64,000 bases of DNA from Arcuatula senhousia (lineage: Eukaryota; Mollusca; Bivalvia; Mytilida; Mytilidae). Of the stretch, positions 1 to 10,052 are shown piece after piece. The stretch covers positions 5,394,001 to 5,458,000 of the forward strand of contig OZ020311.1 in assembly GCA_963971305.1 (NCBI GenBank), written 5' to 3'. How positions within the stretch are numbered: the stretch's first letter is position 1; each line of letters starts with the position of its first letter. The notes beneath the pieces were generated by a model. That model saw only the letters and a list, made by a program, of their open reading frames with translations. It made no database searches and had not been told where the DNA came from. The translations under genes and the position numbers were made by a program.

Positions 1-617
1 AACTAGTAAGCTAAGTCGTTATAACAAGTTAGCAACGTCGTTATAACGAGTTATTAAGTCGTTAAAACGAGCTTGCTAAGTCGTTATAACAAATTAGTAA
101 AGTCGTTATAACGAGTTAGTTAAGTCGTTATAACGAGTAATATAAGTCGTTATAACGAGTTACTAAGTCGTTATAACGAGTTAGCTAAGTCGTTATAACT
201 ATTTAGCTATGTCGATATAACGAGTTAGTTAAGTCGTTATAACGAGTAATATAAGTCGTTATAACGAGTTACTAAGTCGTTATAACGAGTTAGCTAAGTC
301 GTTATAACTATTTAGCTATGTCGATATAACGAGTTAGCTAAGTCGTTATAACAAGTTAGTTAAGTCGTTATAAAGAGTAAGCTAAGTCGTTATAACGAGT
401 TACTTAGTCGTTATAACTAGTTACTAAGTCGTTATAACTAGTAAGCTAAGTCGTTATAACGAGTTAGCAACGTCGTTTTAACGAGTTATTAAGTCGTTAA
501 AACGAGCTTGCTAAGTCGTTATAACAAGTTAGTTAAGTCGTTATAACGAGTAATATAAGTCGTTATAACGAGTTACTAAGTCGTTATAACGAGTTAGCTA
601 AGTTGTTATAACGACTT
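1..617 (+). repeat. Minisatellite array, palindromic TCGTTATAACGA core
   Basis: Units read roughly AAGTCGTTATAACGAGTTA(GCT) with one- to three-base length changes. Every second half-unit is self-complementary, so a single strand can form many small hairpins. It is the subterminal part of the foldback element ending at 655. Confidence 0.9.
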
Positions 618-655
618 AAAAATAAATCACCACCTGGCACTGACGGGCTTCCGTA
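1..655 (+). mobile_element. Right end of a foldback-type DNA transposon (truncated by window start)
   Basis: The first ~617 bases are a dense array of a ~20-23 bp unit built around the self-complementary core TCGTTATAACGA. Next comes a ~38-bp non-repetitive terminus that ends in GGGCTTCCGTA. The same terminus occurs inverted at 1120 and direct at 2667, where it bounds a complete element, so this is the right end of a second copy whose left end is outside the window. Higher-order duplication is visible: a ~113-bp block around 118-230 recurs at 230-345. The flank after 655 is minus-strand Penelope-like remnant, so this copy also appears to have landed in that remnant. Confidence 0.75.
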
Positions 656-1119
656 CGGTTTTAATTATATTGGAAAGTGTTCAAACTTTTTATTTCGTGC
701 ATTTAAACCTCAAGGTAATACTTTCGTCATATCAAAACGACATAGTTGCCGCTTTATCGGCGGGAACAAACACGTATCGCAAACAAAGTATATGAATTTT
801 TGACTTTGTTCAACTTGTATAAGTATCAGGTCTAGAATCTACAAATGAATGTTGAAACTGGCTGATTCTGAGTTGAACAATTGTTATAAATTTATTAATA
901 AAATGGCCTAGAGATTTTGAGTCGGTCCCTTCTCTCCTAATCAAAGGTTTGTAATAAGTGAGAAGGGCAGTTTTCATACAGTTTCGGCGGGAATTCCATT
1001 TAATTTCTGTGGGAGGTCGAAATTTTTGGGGTTTTTTTCAAGAAATTCATAACCTTTGGGTCATTGGCGATTAAAAGTCCCCCGGTAACAACATGATCAC
1101 AAGGAGTATATCTGAAATC
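656..1119 (-). pseudogene. Naiad-like Penelope element remnant, CxC linker to RT start (second half)
   Basis: Read on the minus strand, this continues the remnant at 2674-3540 after the 1120-2667 insertion. Just past the insertion point the frame gives a degenerate counterpart of the GHVITGDL block that follows the CxC motif in the better copy at 6.6-9.8 kb. Further on (about 740-780) is a counterpart of the YVVTPADKA stretch that opens the RT region. Several frameshifts and stops are present. The other half ends at the left flank of the transposon, and GAAATC is duplicated at the two ends. It is a dead retroelement fragment; its function is known only from the family (RT linked to a GIY-YIG endonuclease). 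Confidence 0.65.
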
Positions 1120-1159
1120 TACGGAAGCCCGTCAGTGCCAGGTGGTGATTTATTTTTAA

Positions 1160-1800
1160 GTCGTTATAACGACTTAAAACGACTTACCTAATTTCTTATA
1201 ACGACTTAATAACTCGTTATAACGACATAGCTAACTCGTTTTAGCGACTTAACTAACTTGTTATAATGACTTAGCTTTCTCGTTATATCGATAAACACTA
1301 TGTAGCTAACTCGTTATAACGACTTAGCTTACTCGTTATAAGGACTTAACTAACTTGTTATAACGGCTTAGCTTACTCGTTATAACGACTTAGTAACCCG
1401 TTATAACAACTTAGCTTACTTGTTATAACGACTTAACTAACTTGTTATAACGGCTTAGCTAACTCGTTATAACGACTTAATAACTCGTTATAATGACTTA
1501 ATAACTCGTTATAACGACTTAGTAACTCGTTATAACGACTTAGCTAACTCGTAATAACGACTTAACTAATTTCTTATAACGACTTAATAACTCGTTATAA
1601 CGACATAGCTAACTCGTTATAACAACTTACCTAACTATTTATAACGACTTAGTAACTCGTTATAACGACTTAGCTAACTCGTTTTAGCGACTTAACTAAC
1701 TTGTTATAATGACTTAGCTTTCTCGTTATATCGATAAACACTATGTAGCTAACTCGTTATAACGACTTAGCTTACTCGTTATAACGACTTAACTAACTTA
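1160..1800 (-). repeat. Left inverted-end array of the foldback element
   Basis: This is the reverse complement of the unit seen at 1-617 (CGACTTAGTAACTCGTTATAA type). A ~130-bp block around 1195-1325 recurs near 1567-1770, showing internal amplification. Confidence 0.88.
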
Positions 1801-2221
1801 TGAGGAGTTGAGGATAAGATATTGGTGTAACGGAAGGATGGACGGACACCCCCATTTTTCAAGCGGGGGTATAAAAAGAGGCAACTTTATTTTATGTTTT
1901 TGTCTTCTAAAGTTTAATCATTGCTGTTTTAACTTTAAAAATACTTTGATTTTATGAATGTATTTTCAAATAGCTCACAAGATCCAAACTCAATTTAAAC
2001 AAGTAATAATTGTGATTGTAAGCAAGTCACACCCCCCAAAAAAGTCCCGTATTTTAACTTATTTTCTTCAGCACAGATGGCCACCATATCCATCCCCTGT
2101 ACCGATTTTCATTAAAATCTAAGGACTTTGAAAAGATATATAATTTTGGCCCCAAAAATCAAAATTTGCTAATAGCGCGAAAACCGTAAATATCCTTCAG
2201 ATTTTTTTTTCATATTTTTAA

Positions 2222-2635
2222 CACAAATTAGTTAAAAGTCGTTATAACGAGTAAGCTTAGTTGTTATAACAATTTAGCTATGTCGATATAACGAGTTAGT
2301 TAAGTCATTATAAGTAGTAACTAAGTCGTTATAAGTAGTTACTAAGTCGTTATAACGATTAAGCTATGTAGTTAAGTCGTTATAACTAGTTACTAAGTTG
2401 TTATTACTAGTTAGCTAAGTCGTTTTAACGAGTTACTAAGTCGTTATAACGAGTTATTAAGTCGTTATAACGAGTTAGCTAAGCCGTTATAACAAATTAG
2501 TTAAGTCGTTATAACAAGTAAGCTAAGTTGTTATAACGGGTTACTAAGTCGTTAAAACGAGTAAGCTAAGCCGTTATAACAAGTAAGTTAAGTCGTTATA
2601 ACGAGTAAGCTAAGTCGTTATAACGACTTAAAAAT
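2222..2635 (+). repeat. Right inverted-end array of the foldback element
   Basis: Same orientation as 1-617, with units containing GTCGTTATAACGAG. It leads into the common terminus at 2620-2667. Confidence 0.88.
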
Positions 2636-2673
2636 AAATCACCACCTGGCACTGACGGGCTTCCGTAGAAATC

Positions 2674-3540
2674 AGATTCGGCACAGTCGCATGATAAAGG
2701 AATATTTGTGTCTAGTTCTTCATCAGTTGTAGTGGTAGTGTACTTAAAAAATGTTACGTGTAGGTTTCTTATATCTATAAGATACAATAGGCGGTTCAGT
2801 TTTAGAAAAATAACGTGAAATGCGATTTTGGGTATAAGGGTCCATTAATATACCAAATAGATATATGAAGTCAAGTCTTCTATTAAGATGATTAATGTAG
2901 GTTAAATTTATAAAATGTGGTCGTCTGGGCGGTCAATTCTGGAAAACAGCTTTAGTAACAAAAAGAAGAGATGATGAGTGCACCTTCATATAACGGACTA
3001 TGAGCTATTGTATTAAATTCCAAACGGATACATAAGTTCATGACATTTATATTCGATGATCTAGATATGCTACCCTGTCCCATGATATTATCTTTAAGAC
3101 CTCGAGGGTTTGCTGTCTGTAGTTTTTTTTGTATCTAATCAAGTTCAGCAAGTCGTCTTTCTCTACGAAACTGTCTTTTACTTAAATTCAAATCTCTATC
3201 AGTAATTTCAAGAGACTGAACTTTAATATATTAAATGATGTGGTTATTTTTATTTAACTGTTGATAAAGATAGCATTTATACTTTTTTAAAAGCGACGAA
3301 AGCGATGGAAATGTTCAGATGTTCCATTCGACAAATACCCATCAGTCTCCCCCACATACTGAATATTACAATTGGATTCGGATCAAACTATCAAATAGAT
3401 TTAAAATGTGTGCCAATAACATCATGTGTCAATTTTGTAGCAAAAAAAGCTCGTCAATTTATACTAGATGTAAAAGTGGTGTTTCTGATTAACCTGTTGC
3501 AAGTTTGTCATTTAGAAGCATTACAGGGTAGGTAGGATAT
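2674..3540 (-). pseudogene. Naiad-like Penelope element remnant, endonuclease to CxC linker (first half)
   Basis: The minus strand shows, in several broken frames, the order of the better copy at 6.6-9.8 kb. A YVGET match of the GIY-YIG nuclease lies near 3340. A degenerate stretch like the linker follows, then PPIVSYRY-like residues near 2790, and then PLSCDCAES with the diagnostic CxC motif near 2685. The coding similarity stops exactly at the target duplication of the foldback element and resumes at 1119. Many indels make it non-functional. The plus-strand open frames here (3305-3535) are shadows. Confidence 0.6.
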
Positions 3541-3666
3541 CGACGAAATAAGCCATTAAACGTATTGCATGTGTTATTTAGATTGTTTTGTTTTTTGGCT
3601 TTTGATGATTGAACTGATGGTTTAGAAATACAAATGACAACAAAGTTCCAGACAATAAATTTTGCT

Positions 3667-3710
3667 ACGCCTGACTCGCGTTTCGTCTATTCAAGACTCA
3701 TCAGAGGCGC
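3667..3710 (-). ncRNA. Hammerhead ribozyme, copy 1
   Basis: The minus strand reads GCGCCT, CTGATGA, a stem II of GTC/GAC with a 7-nt loop, GAAA, a minimal stem III (C-G closed by GCGA), GTC as cleavage triplet, then AGGCGT pairing with GCGCCT as stem I. All universally conserved core bases are present. Type I topology. Confidence 0.85.
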
Positions 3711-4023
3711 TCTATCAAAAATATTTAAAATGCCAAACACTGTATGAATATGAAGAGCATGGAACAGTATAACCAAAATACCAAACTGGGGAACCAAATT
3801 ATTACTAAGATATTCAACCTATGTCTGGGGTAGGAAGAACCTTAGGGTTTAGACAATTTTGAAATTTAGACGGATAATTTAAAGCTTTGATGTATTCTCC
3901 AACTCAAAAGTGTTGGTGCCGGAGCGGGCTAACCTCGGGGAATTTAAACTCCACCAGCAGTGCTAACCTTCAAGTGTGTTCGAAATACAAATGACATCAA
4001 AGTTCCAGACAATAAATTTTGCT

Positions 4024-4067
4024 ACGCCTGACGCGCGTTTCGTCTATTGAAGACTCATCAGAGGCGC
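4024..4067 (-). ncRNA. Hammerhead ribozyme, copy 2
   Basis: Same core as copy 1. Stem III is CGCGCG, which can form only two pairs, as in other animal satellite hammerheads that may work better as dimers. The cleavage triplet GTC and the 6-bp stem I are intact. Confidence 0.85.
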
Positions 4068-4381
4068 TCTACCAAAAATATTGAAAATGCCAAACACTGT
4101 ATGAATATGAAGAGCATAGAACAGTATAACCAAAAATACCAAACTTGGGAATCACATTATTACTAAGATATTCAACCTATGTCTGGGGTAGGAAGAACCT
4201 TAGGGTTTAGACAATTTTGAAATTTAGACGGATAATTTAAAGCTTTGATGTATTCTCCAACTCAAAAGTGTTGGTGCCGGAGCGGGCTAACCTCGGGGAA
4301 TTTAAACTCCACCAGCAGTGCTAACCTTCACGTGTGTTCGAAATACAAATGACAACAAAATTCCAGACAATAAATTTTGCT

Positions 4382-4425
4382 ACGCCTGACGCGCATTTCG
4401 TCTATTCAAGACTCATCAGAGGCGC
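4382..4425 (-). ncRNA. Hammerhead ribozyme, copy 3
   Basis: The core CTGATGA and GAAA is intact. The first stem III pair has become a T-G wobble (GAAATGCGCGTC), so this copy may be weaker. Stem I and the cleavage triplet are intact. Confidence 0.8.
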
Positions 4426-4646
4426 TCTACCAAAAATATTGAAAATACCAAACACTGTATGAATATGAAGAGCTTAAACAGTATAACCAAAAATACCAAA
4501 CTGGGGAACCAAATTATTACTAAGATATTCAACCTATGTCTGGGGTAGGAAGAACCTTAGGGTTTAGACAATTTTGAAATTTAGACGGATAATTTAAAGC
4601 TTTGATGTATTCTCCAACTCAAAAGTGTTGGTGCCGGAGCGGGCTA

Positions 4647-5140
4647 ATTTCAGTATTGGAAGAGTGGCTGGAATTTATATTAGATTGAAGAGTAATGTTG
4701 GATGTGGATATCCTAGCTTGTGGTTTTTATTTGTTATTTGCCATTCCGTAAAATCATGATTTAGATTGTAAGGAAAGAGATAGGAATGTTTAATGACAAA
4801 ACAGGACCGGAACGAAAAATATATGCAGTCAGCATTTTGTACTAAAAAGGTACCACAGTCGAAAAGGTCTTGCTAAAACTGCTAGTGATTCCCAGCAAGG
4901 TTCATAATAAACGCGACAACAATGAAACAAATACAGGGATTAGTAAATTAAAGCAAGACAATTTATCTAATTATAGAAGTGGGCAATAAATAAAAATGTA
5001 ATATAAGTACGAGGTGGTTGAGAATATTGAAAGTTATTTCTTGTACAAGTATACCATCATTAGAATATATAAGAGCATACATATCAAGCACGGGGATGCG
5101 TTTAACAGCATGCACACGGCACAGGAGACAAAGTCTGCAA
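4647..5140. other. No recognised feature
   Basis: Unique-looking AT-rich sequence between the ribozyme array and repeat R1. Short open frames here carry no recognisable domain. Confidence 0.5.
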
Positions 5141-5149
5141 AAATAGAAA

Positions 5150-5428
5150 ATAATGAGATGTGGAATAAGTGTATGCGCGACAGCTCACATAACAAGCGGC
5201 AATTTAGAAAAAAAACACAATGGACAACCACCAGCAGCCTTCAACGAGGCCAGTAGGCGCTGCTCATGGTTCTGCAATTGGCAAATAAAATGCATATAAT
5301 TCAAAACCAGTCCTGAATTAGTCACAGATAGACCCACTTCTTAAACAAAGAAATGATAACATCAAAAAGACAAATACAAACAAAAGCTTTGTCAAAGGTT
5401 CCTGGCTCAGAATAGGCACACACAAAAT
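5150..5428 (+). repeat. Dispersed repeat R1, copy 1
   Basis: The block begins near ATGAGATGTGGAATAAGTGT and ends near CTTTGTCAAAGGTTCCTGGC. It recurs inverted at 24762-25060 and, in part, direct at 39195-39418. The copies keep the stretch from GGAATAAGTG through TTCAACGAGGCCAGTAGGC. No coding function is evident; this is an unnamed non-autonomous element. The ~260 bases after it (5429-5696) hold nothing recognised. Confidence 0.75.
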
Positions 5429-5696
5429 GTGGTGGGGTTAAAATAGTTTTTTTTTCGGGCCCAACCTTACCGCTATCAATATTTCTAGACAAAGCTAAAA
5501 TAGTTTTGCCATTTTATAAATCATGGCAACCAATCTCTTTGATGTTTAAACAGTTGTATTCTGAACAATTTGTTAAAAAACATACATGCATGCGAGAAAC
5601 AGCATATAAAACAGTCTTGGTCTGTGTATCGATGTCATTATTGTCTAAAAAAATTTGGAGACTTAGTATGTCATGTGATTGACCATAAAAACCATA

Positions 5697-6555
5697 CAAC
5701 AAAACTTACGAACTGGGATAGTCGGTAAAGGTAACAACAAAAGTACCGAACTGGGATAGTTAATAAAGGTATTAACAAAACTAAGGAACTGGGTTAGTTG
5801 GTTAAAATCAAACCAAAACTACCGGAATGGCAAAGGTTGTAACGGTTACAACAAAATTAACGAAATGTTACGGATGGTAAAGGTAGCAACAAAACTACCG
5901 AAATGAGACAGGTTGTAAAGTTAACAACAAATCTCCTGAACTGGGTAAGTTGTTAAAGGTAACTACAAACTATCGAAGAAAGGTACCAACAAAACTACCG
6001 AACTGGTTTAGTCGGTAAAGGTAACAACAAAACTAACGAACTGGGATACTTGATAAAGGTAACAACAAAACTAACGAACTGGGATAGTTGATAAAGGTAA
6101 CAACAAAACTAACGAACTGGGATAGTTGATAAAGGTAACAACAAAACTAACGAACTGGGATAGTTGGTAAAGGTAACAACAAAACTACAGAACTGGTTTA
6201 GTCGGTAAAGGTAACAACAAAACTAACGAACTGGGATACTTGATAAAGGTAACAACAAAACTAACGAACTGGGATAGTTGATAAAGGTAACAACAAAACT
6301 AACGAACTGGGATAGTTGATAAAGGTAACAACAAAACTAACGAACTGGGATAGTTGGTAAAGGTAACAACAAAACTACAGAACTGGTTTAGTCGGTAAAG
6401 GTAACAACAAAACTAACGAAATGGGATAGTTGATAAAGGTAACAACAAAACTAACGAACTGGGATAGTTGATAAAGGTAACAACAAAACTAACGAACTGG
6501 GATAGTTGATAAAGGTAACAACAAAACTAACGAACTGGGATACTTGATTAAGAAA
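5697..6555 (+). repeat. 38-bp minisatellite with 190-bp higher-order period
   Basis: The unit is AAAGGTAACAACAAAACTAA followed by CGAACTGGGATAGTTGAT (38 bp). From ~5998 a variant unit (CTGGTTTAGTCGG) recurs at ~6184 and ~6374, giving a five-unit, 190-bp higher-order repeat. The 5' part is more diverged. The array abuts the Penelope-like element, and the same minisatellite resumes on its far side at 11645-11870. Confidence 0.92.
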
Positions 6556-6601
6556 ACAAAACACCTATCGAAATATAAGATAGGTTTTCAACTATAAACA
6601 A

Positions 6602-9600
6602 GTGTGGCGGGATTCCCAAATCAATGACCTCAAAGCAAAACCTCCAGACTGTACTTGTGAAAAGTCCCCATTCAAATATAGTCCCTCTGGCCACGTTATC
6701 ACTGGTGACCTCAACATCGTGGAAAATGACTTACTTCGCGATGTTTTGGCTAAAGGACCTAAATATCGTGAGCAAAGACGAATCAACTGGAGCTATAATT
6801 TCATAACATTTATTGATTCAGTTGAGGATCATGTCAGAAAATGGGCCAAAAAAGCACAGGAGAAAGAATGTAACGTTTTGTCAGAATGGGTAAAGGCTGT
6901 GAGGTCATTGGGTTTGAAAAGAATCAATTCTTTGAAAGGCTCAATGAGCACTAAGTCAACATCCATTTTCAGCACACTGATGTTGCTAAAACATTGTCCA
7001 CCTATTTCGACATGCAGATCTAAAACCGGCAAAAAATCAACTTGCAAGACTTGTGATATGCTAATTATTTCTCCTGAATTTACCAGTAACTTAAACGGTA
7101 AAGTTTACCAAACCCTTTCTCACGACCCTCTGGACTGTTCTACCGGAAATGTCATTTACGGAATTGAGTGTACTTTGTGTGGACTGTTGTATGTCGGTGA
7201 AACCAAAAATTCATTGCGTTCTCGCATGAATGGTCATAGGTATGACACCAAAAATTCTGATTATCGGGTTTTGTATAACCACTTTAATCAACCTAACCAT
7301 GACCAATGTTTGAACATGAAAGTCCGGTTTATCGAAAAGATTTACCACGACACCAACAGTCCAAATCTTAGTACACCTCACCGTAAAAAACGAGAGCTTC
7401 ACTGGATAAAAACTTTAGGTACTGCAATGCCTTATGGATGTAATGATAACATCAAAGGAGTAGGAAATCTTTCTAGCCCTCAATGTAGTGAGGTGAATGT
7501 TATGAAACTGTTTGACCCTAATGGTAGACACAAACGTAGTCATGGTCACAAACGATACAAACCAAGATCTGGAGCCAGTCAAACTGACAACAGATCTCTT
7601 TCAGACACGTTTGATGATCTGGTTACAAGTCTACAACAACCATTGGGAGTCCATCATGTTCGTACCATTCTCTATTCACTACGAGTCACGAAACTTAAAG
7701 ACCTACGTGATCTTGGGTTAGAAAAAGCAGGTACTGATCCATTTACTCCTTCTTACAGGCTTACTAGCATTATTTGCGACGTTGCTCTTTTCCGTCTTTT
7801 TAAGCCTGTAAGAAGTGAGCCTCTTACTACTGAGGATAGGAAATTTCTCCATATTCCATTTAAGAACAAAGGGATAGATGCTATAAACATTAGCAATATT
7901 TTAAATCGTAAGGAAGTTACATCTCAAATTCCTCAATATTTCAAAAATCAGTCAACACCAATTGTTTCCTACCGCTACACTAAAACCATAAGTAGTAAAA
8001 TTTTCAACCACAAAAAGGCATTGCAGGACCTAAACATTGAAGAATATCTAAAGTCCCCTCTGACATGTGATTGCTATGCTTCTCCCTTTGTCTATGGTCC
8101 ATCTGGTCATGTCATTACGGGTGATCTTAAGATAATTGAAAATGATTTATTACGTAATGTGGTTTCCCATGAACCTAAATTCAGGGAACCGCAACGTATA
8201 AATTGGAATCATAACTTTAAGATCATCATGGACGCTGTGGAGGACTATGCTAGAGCCTGGATAAAGAGGGAAAAGGATCAAGAACCAGAGCTTGAATCAC
8301 TGTCGGACTGGGTAAGGACTATCCGATCTCTTGTACGAAGCCGAATAGACAAACTTCGCAAATGTGTGAACCCCCGGCCTTCTTCTGTATTTAGAGATCG
8401 TGAAGCTCTCAATTGTCTCTCTTCCTTACATGACAAGTATGTTGTCACGCCAGCAGACAAGGCTTCCAATAATATAGTTTTTGTATGTAAAGCACATTAT
8501 TACAATTGTCTAATAAAAGAACTAGGCATTGATGGTAATACTTCCGCTAGTGCTACATACACACGGACTACATTTAACAAAGATGAAATCATAGCCAACC
8601 ATAGCTCTTTTATGTCCTCTTTCAATATTCCAATGAAAGAGGAACATAAAGAGTTACCATATTTGTACTGGATACCTAAACTTCACAAAAATCCGTACAA
8701 AGAAAGGTATATAGCTGGATCTTCATCATGTTCAACTACAGAGCTGTCCGTTCATTTAACTAAAATCTTGTCTGCTGTCAAAGAAGTTCAACAAGCATAC
8801 TGCGACACTATTTATAATCGTAGTAGAATTAACCATATGTGGATTTTGAAAAACTCAAAAGATTTGTTAGATCATTTTAAATCTAGATCATTTTCTGAGG
8901 TTCACTCTTTGAAAACGTTCGATTTTTCAACTTTATACACTACCTTGCCACACCAAAAACTAAAATGTCGCCTGAAAAAACTTCTCGAAAAAGCCTTTTC
9001 AAACTCAAGGAATTTTGTTGTTTTGGGTTATAATTCTACATTCTTTTCCAAAACATCTTTCAAAGATAAAATTTGTTACACACTGGAACAAGTTTGCAGT
9101 ATGCTTGATTTCCTCATTCCAACATATTTGTCACCTTCGGAGGAGAGATTTTTCAACAACAAATCGGCATTCCAATGGGCACAAACTGTGCTCCTCTCCT
9201 CGCCGATTTGTTTTTATACTCTTACGAGACTGAATTTCTTCAGGGACTCGTAAGGAACAAGAAGATGAAAGAGGCAAGGTCATTTAATCTTACATTCAGA
9301 TATATTGATGATGTCCTTTCTGTCAATAACACTTCATTTGGTAGTTGGATTCCTTCAATATTTCCTCCGGAATTGGAGATTAAAGAGACCACCGAATCTA
9401 ATTGCTTCACGTCTTTCTTGGATTTGCACCTCGAATTTGACCCAGGTGGTCATCTCAGTACAAAAATTTACGATAAACGAGACGATTTTAATTTTCAAAT
9501 TATTAATTTTCCTAATCTACAGAGCAATATACCTACTTCTCCTGCATACGGTGTTTATATTTCTCAACTTATTCGATATGCCAGAGCTTGCACACATTTC

Positions 9601-9768
9601 ACAGATTTTTTGATCAGACACCGGTTTCTTCGTGACCGACTTTTGAAGCAGGGCTATAAGAAAATACGTCTCATACGATCACTAAAAAAATTCTTTCTTC
9701 GTTATCAGCCACTAGTAGAAAAGTTCAAAATTGAGTTAAAAGATATGATAGTTAATTTTTTTAATTAG
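6602..9768 (+). pseudogene. Naiad-like Penelope element: GIY-YIG endonuclease + CxC linker + RT (frameshifted)
   Basis: An 883-codon frame is followed by a 197-codon frame that completes the reverse transcriptase. Order: residues ~18-115 are a partial CxC-linker copy (DCTCEK, GHVITGDL). Residues ~140-260 are a GIY-YIG nuclease with Zn-binding cysteines (VIYGIEC, LLYVGET, LRSRMNGHR). A second, full CxC linker follows (LTCDCYASP, GHVITGDL). The RT comes last, with YWIPKLHKNPYKERYIAGSS, DFSTLYT, GIPMGTNCAP and, in the second frame, RYIDDV. One base appears to be missing near 9118, shifting frame just before the GIPMG motif. N-terminal GIY-YIG is diagnostic of the permuted Naiad/Chlamys clade (Craig et al. 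2021). The in-frame linker duplication at the N-terminus suggests an element joined to a truncated upstream copy. No in-frame TGA is seen, unlike the selenoprotein Naiads of some clams. The 3' tail runs to ~9855. Confidence 0.88.
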
Positions 9769-9855
9769 TGTTTGACTGGTCTGCTGTACTGAGATGATCA
9801 CCTCAATATCCCTATTGTGTCTCACAACTATGTTGTGTTCTATGGTCATTACCGG

Positions 9856-9957
9856 ATCCTAAGATCGCAATGGAAGAGGGAGGTTTGGCACCATAAAACC
9901 TGGTTTAACCCACCATTTCGTTTGAAATGCCTGTACCAAGTCAGGACCATTGCGATC
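9856..9957. mobile_element. Short hairpin element (MITE-like), copy 1
   Basis: Terminal inverted repeats AAGATCGCAATGG and CCATTGCGATC enclose ~75 bp. A related hairpin with AAGACCGCAATGG ends lies at 38451-38537, also just upstream of a Penelope-like RT fragment. Confidence 0.6.
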
Positions 9958-10021
9958 CACCAGTTCTCCGGTATGACTGATTCGTTTTTGTCATTTTCTC
10001 TGGACTATGAGATTGATCATT

Positions 10022-10050
10022 CAAGTTCGGTAGTTTTGTTATTACCTTTA
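10022..10050 (-). repeat. Single inverted unit of the 38-bp minisatellite
   Basis: On the minus strand this matches the unit core of the 5.7-6.5 and 11.6-11.9 kb arrays with one or two mismatches (GGTAATAACAAAACTACCG). It sits right before the start of the second RT fragment. Confidence 0.7.
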
Positions 10051-10052
10051 TT

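Larger units (their letters stand above)
1120..2667. mobile_element. Foldback-type DNA transposon with array-bearing inverted ends, TSD GAAATC
   Basis: Both ends carry the inverted terminus TACGGAAGCCCGTCAG followed by ~35 further matching bases. Inside each end lies an array of TCGTTATAACGA-type units, in opposite orientation at the two ends (about 1160-1800 and 2222-2635). A ~420-bp unique core separates them and contains a short GGAYGGACGGAC-like stretch and a C-run/G-run hairpin near 1845-1872. GAAATC is perfectly duplicated at 1114-1119 and 2668-2673. The flanks are two halves of one minus-strand Penelope-like coding remnant whose similarity resumes across the insertion, which independently confirms the borders. 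No transposase is visible, so it is non-autonomous. The 6-bp duplication does not by itself fix the superfamily. Confidence 0.85.
3625..4646 (-). repeat. Tandem array of ~357-bp hammerhead-ribozyme repeats (2.9 copies)
   Basis: Three head-to-tail units start at 3625, 3982 and 4340. The third is cut short at ~4646, within the GAGCGGGCTAA stretch. Units differ by scattered substitutions. Each holds a hammerhead core on the minus strand. Tandem ribozyme repeats of this size are known from mussels and other animals as sources of small circular RNAs (retrozyme-like, Cervera and de la Pena). Cleavage between adjacent copies would release a ~357-nt monomer. No ORF is conserved. Confidence 0.85.

Noticed and set aside
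3305..3535. 76-codon plus-strand frame
   Set aside because: Shadow of the minus-strand Naiad-like remnant, whose YVGET motif lies here.
5697..6555. CRISPR-like regular array
   Set aside because: Units are contiguous 38-mers with no unique spacers, in a eukaryotic context; an ordinary minisatellite with a higher-order period.
6602..9253. Selenocysteine-type Naiad
   Set aside because: Some clam Naiads use in-frame TGA as Sec, but this frame has none through 883 codons and no SECIS was sought or seen.
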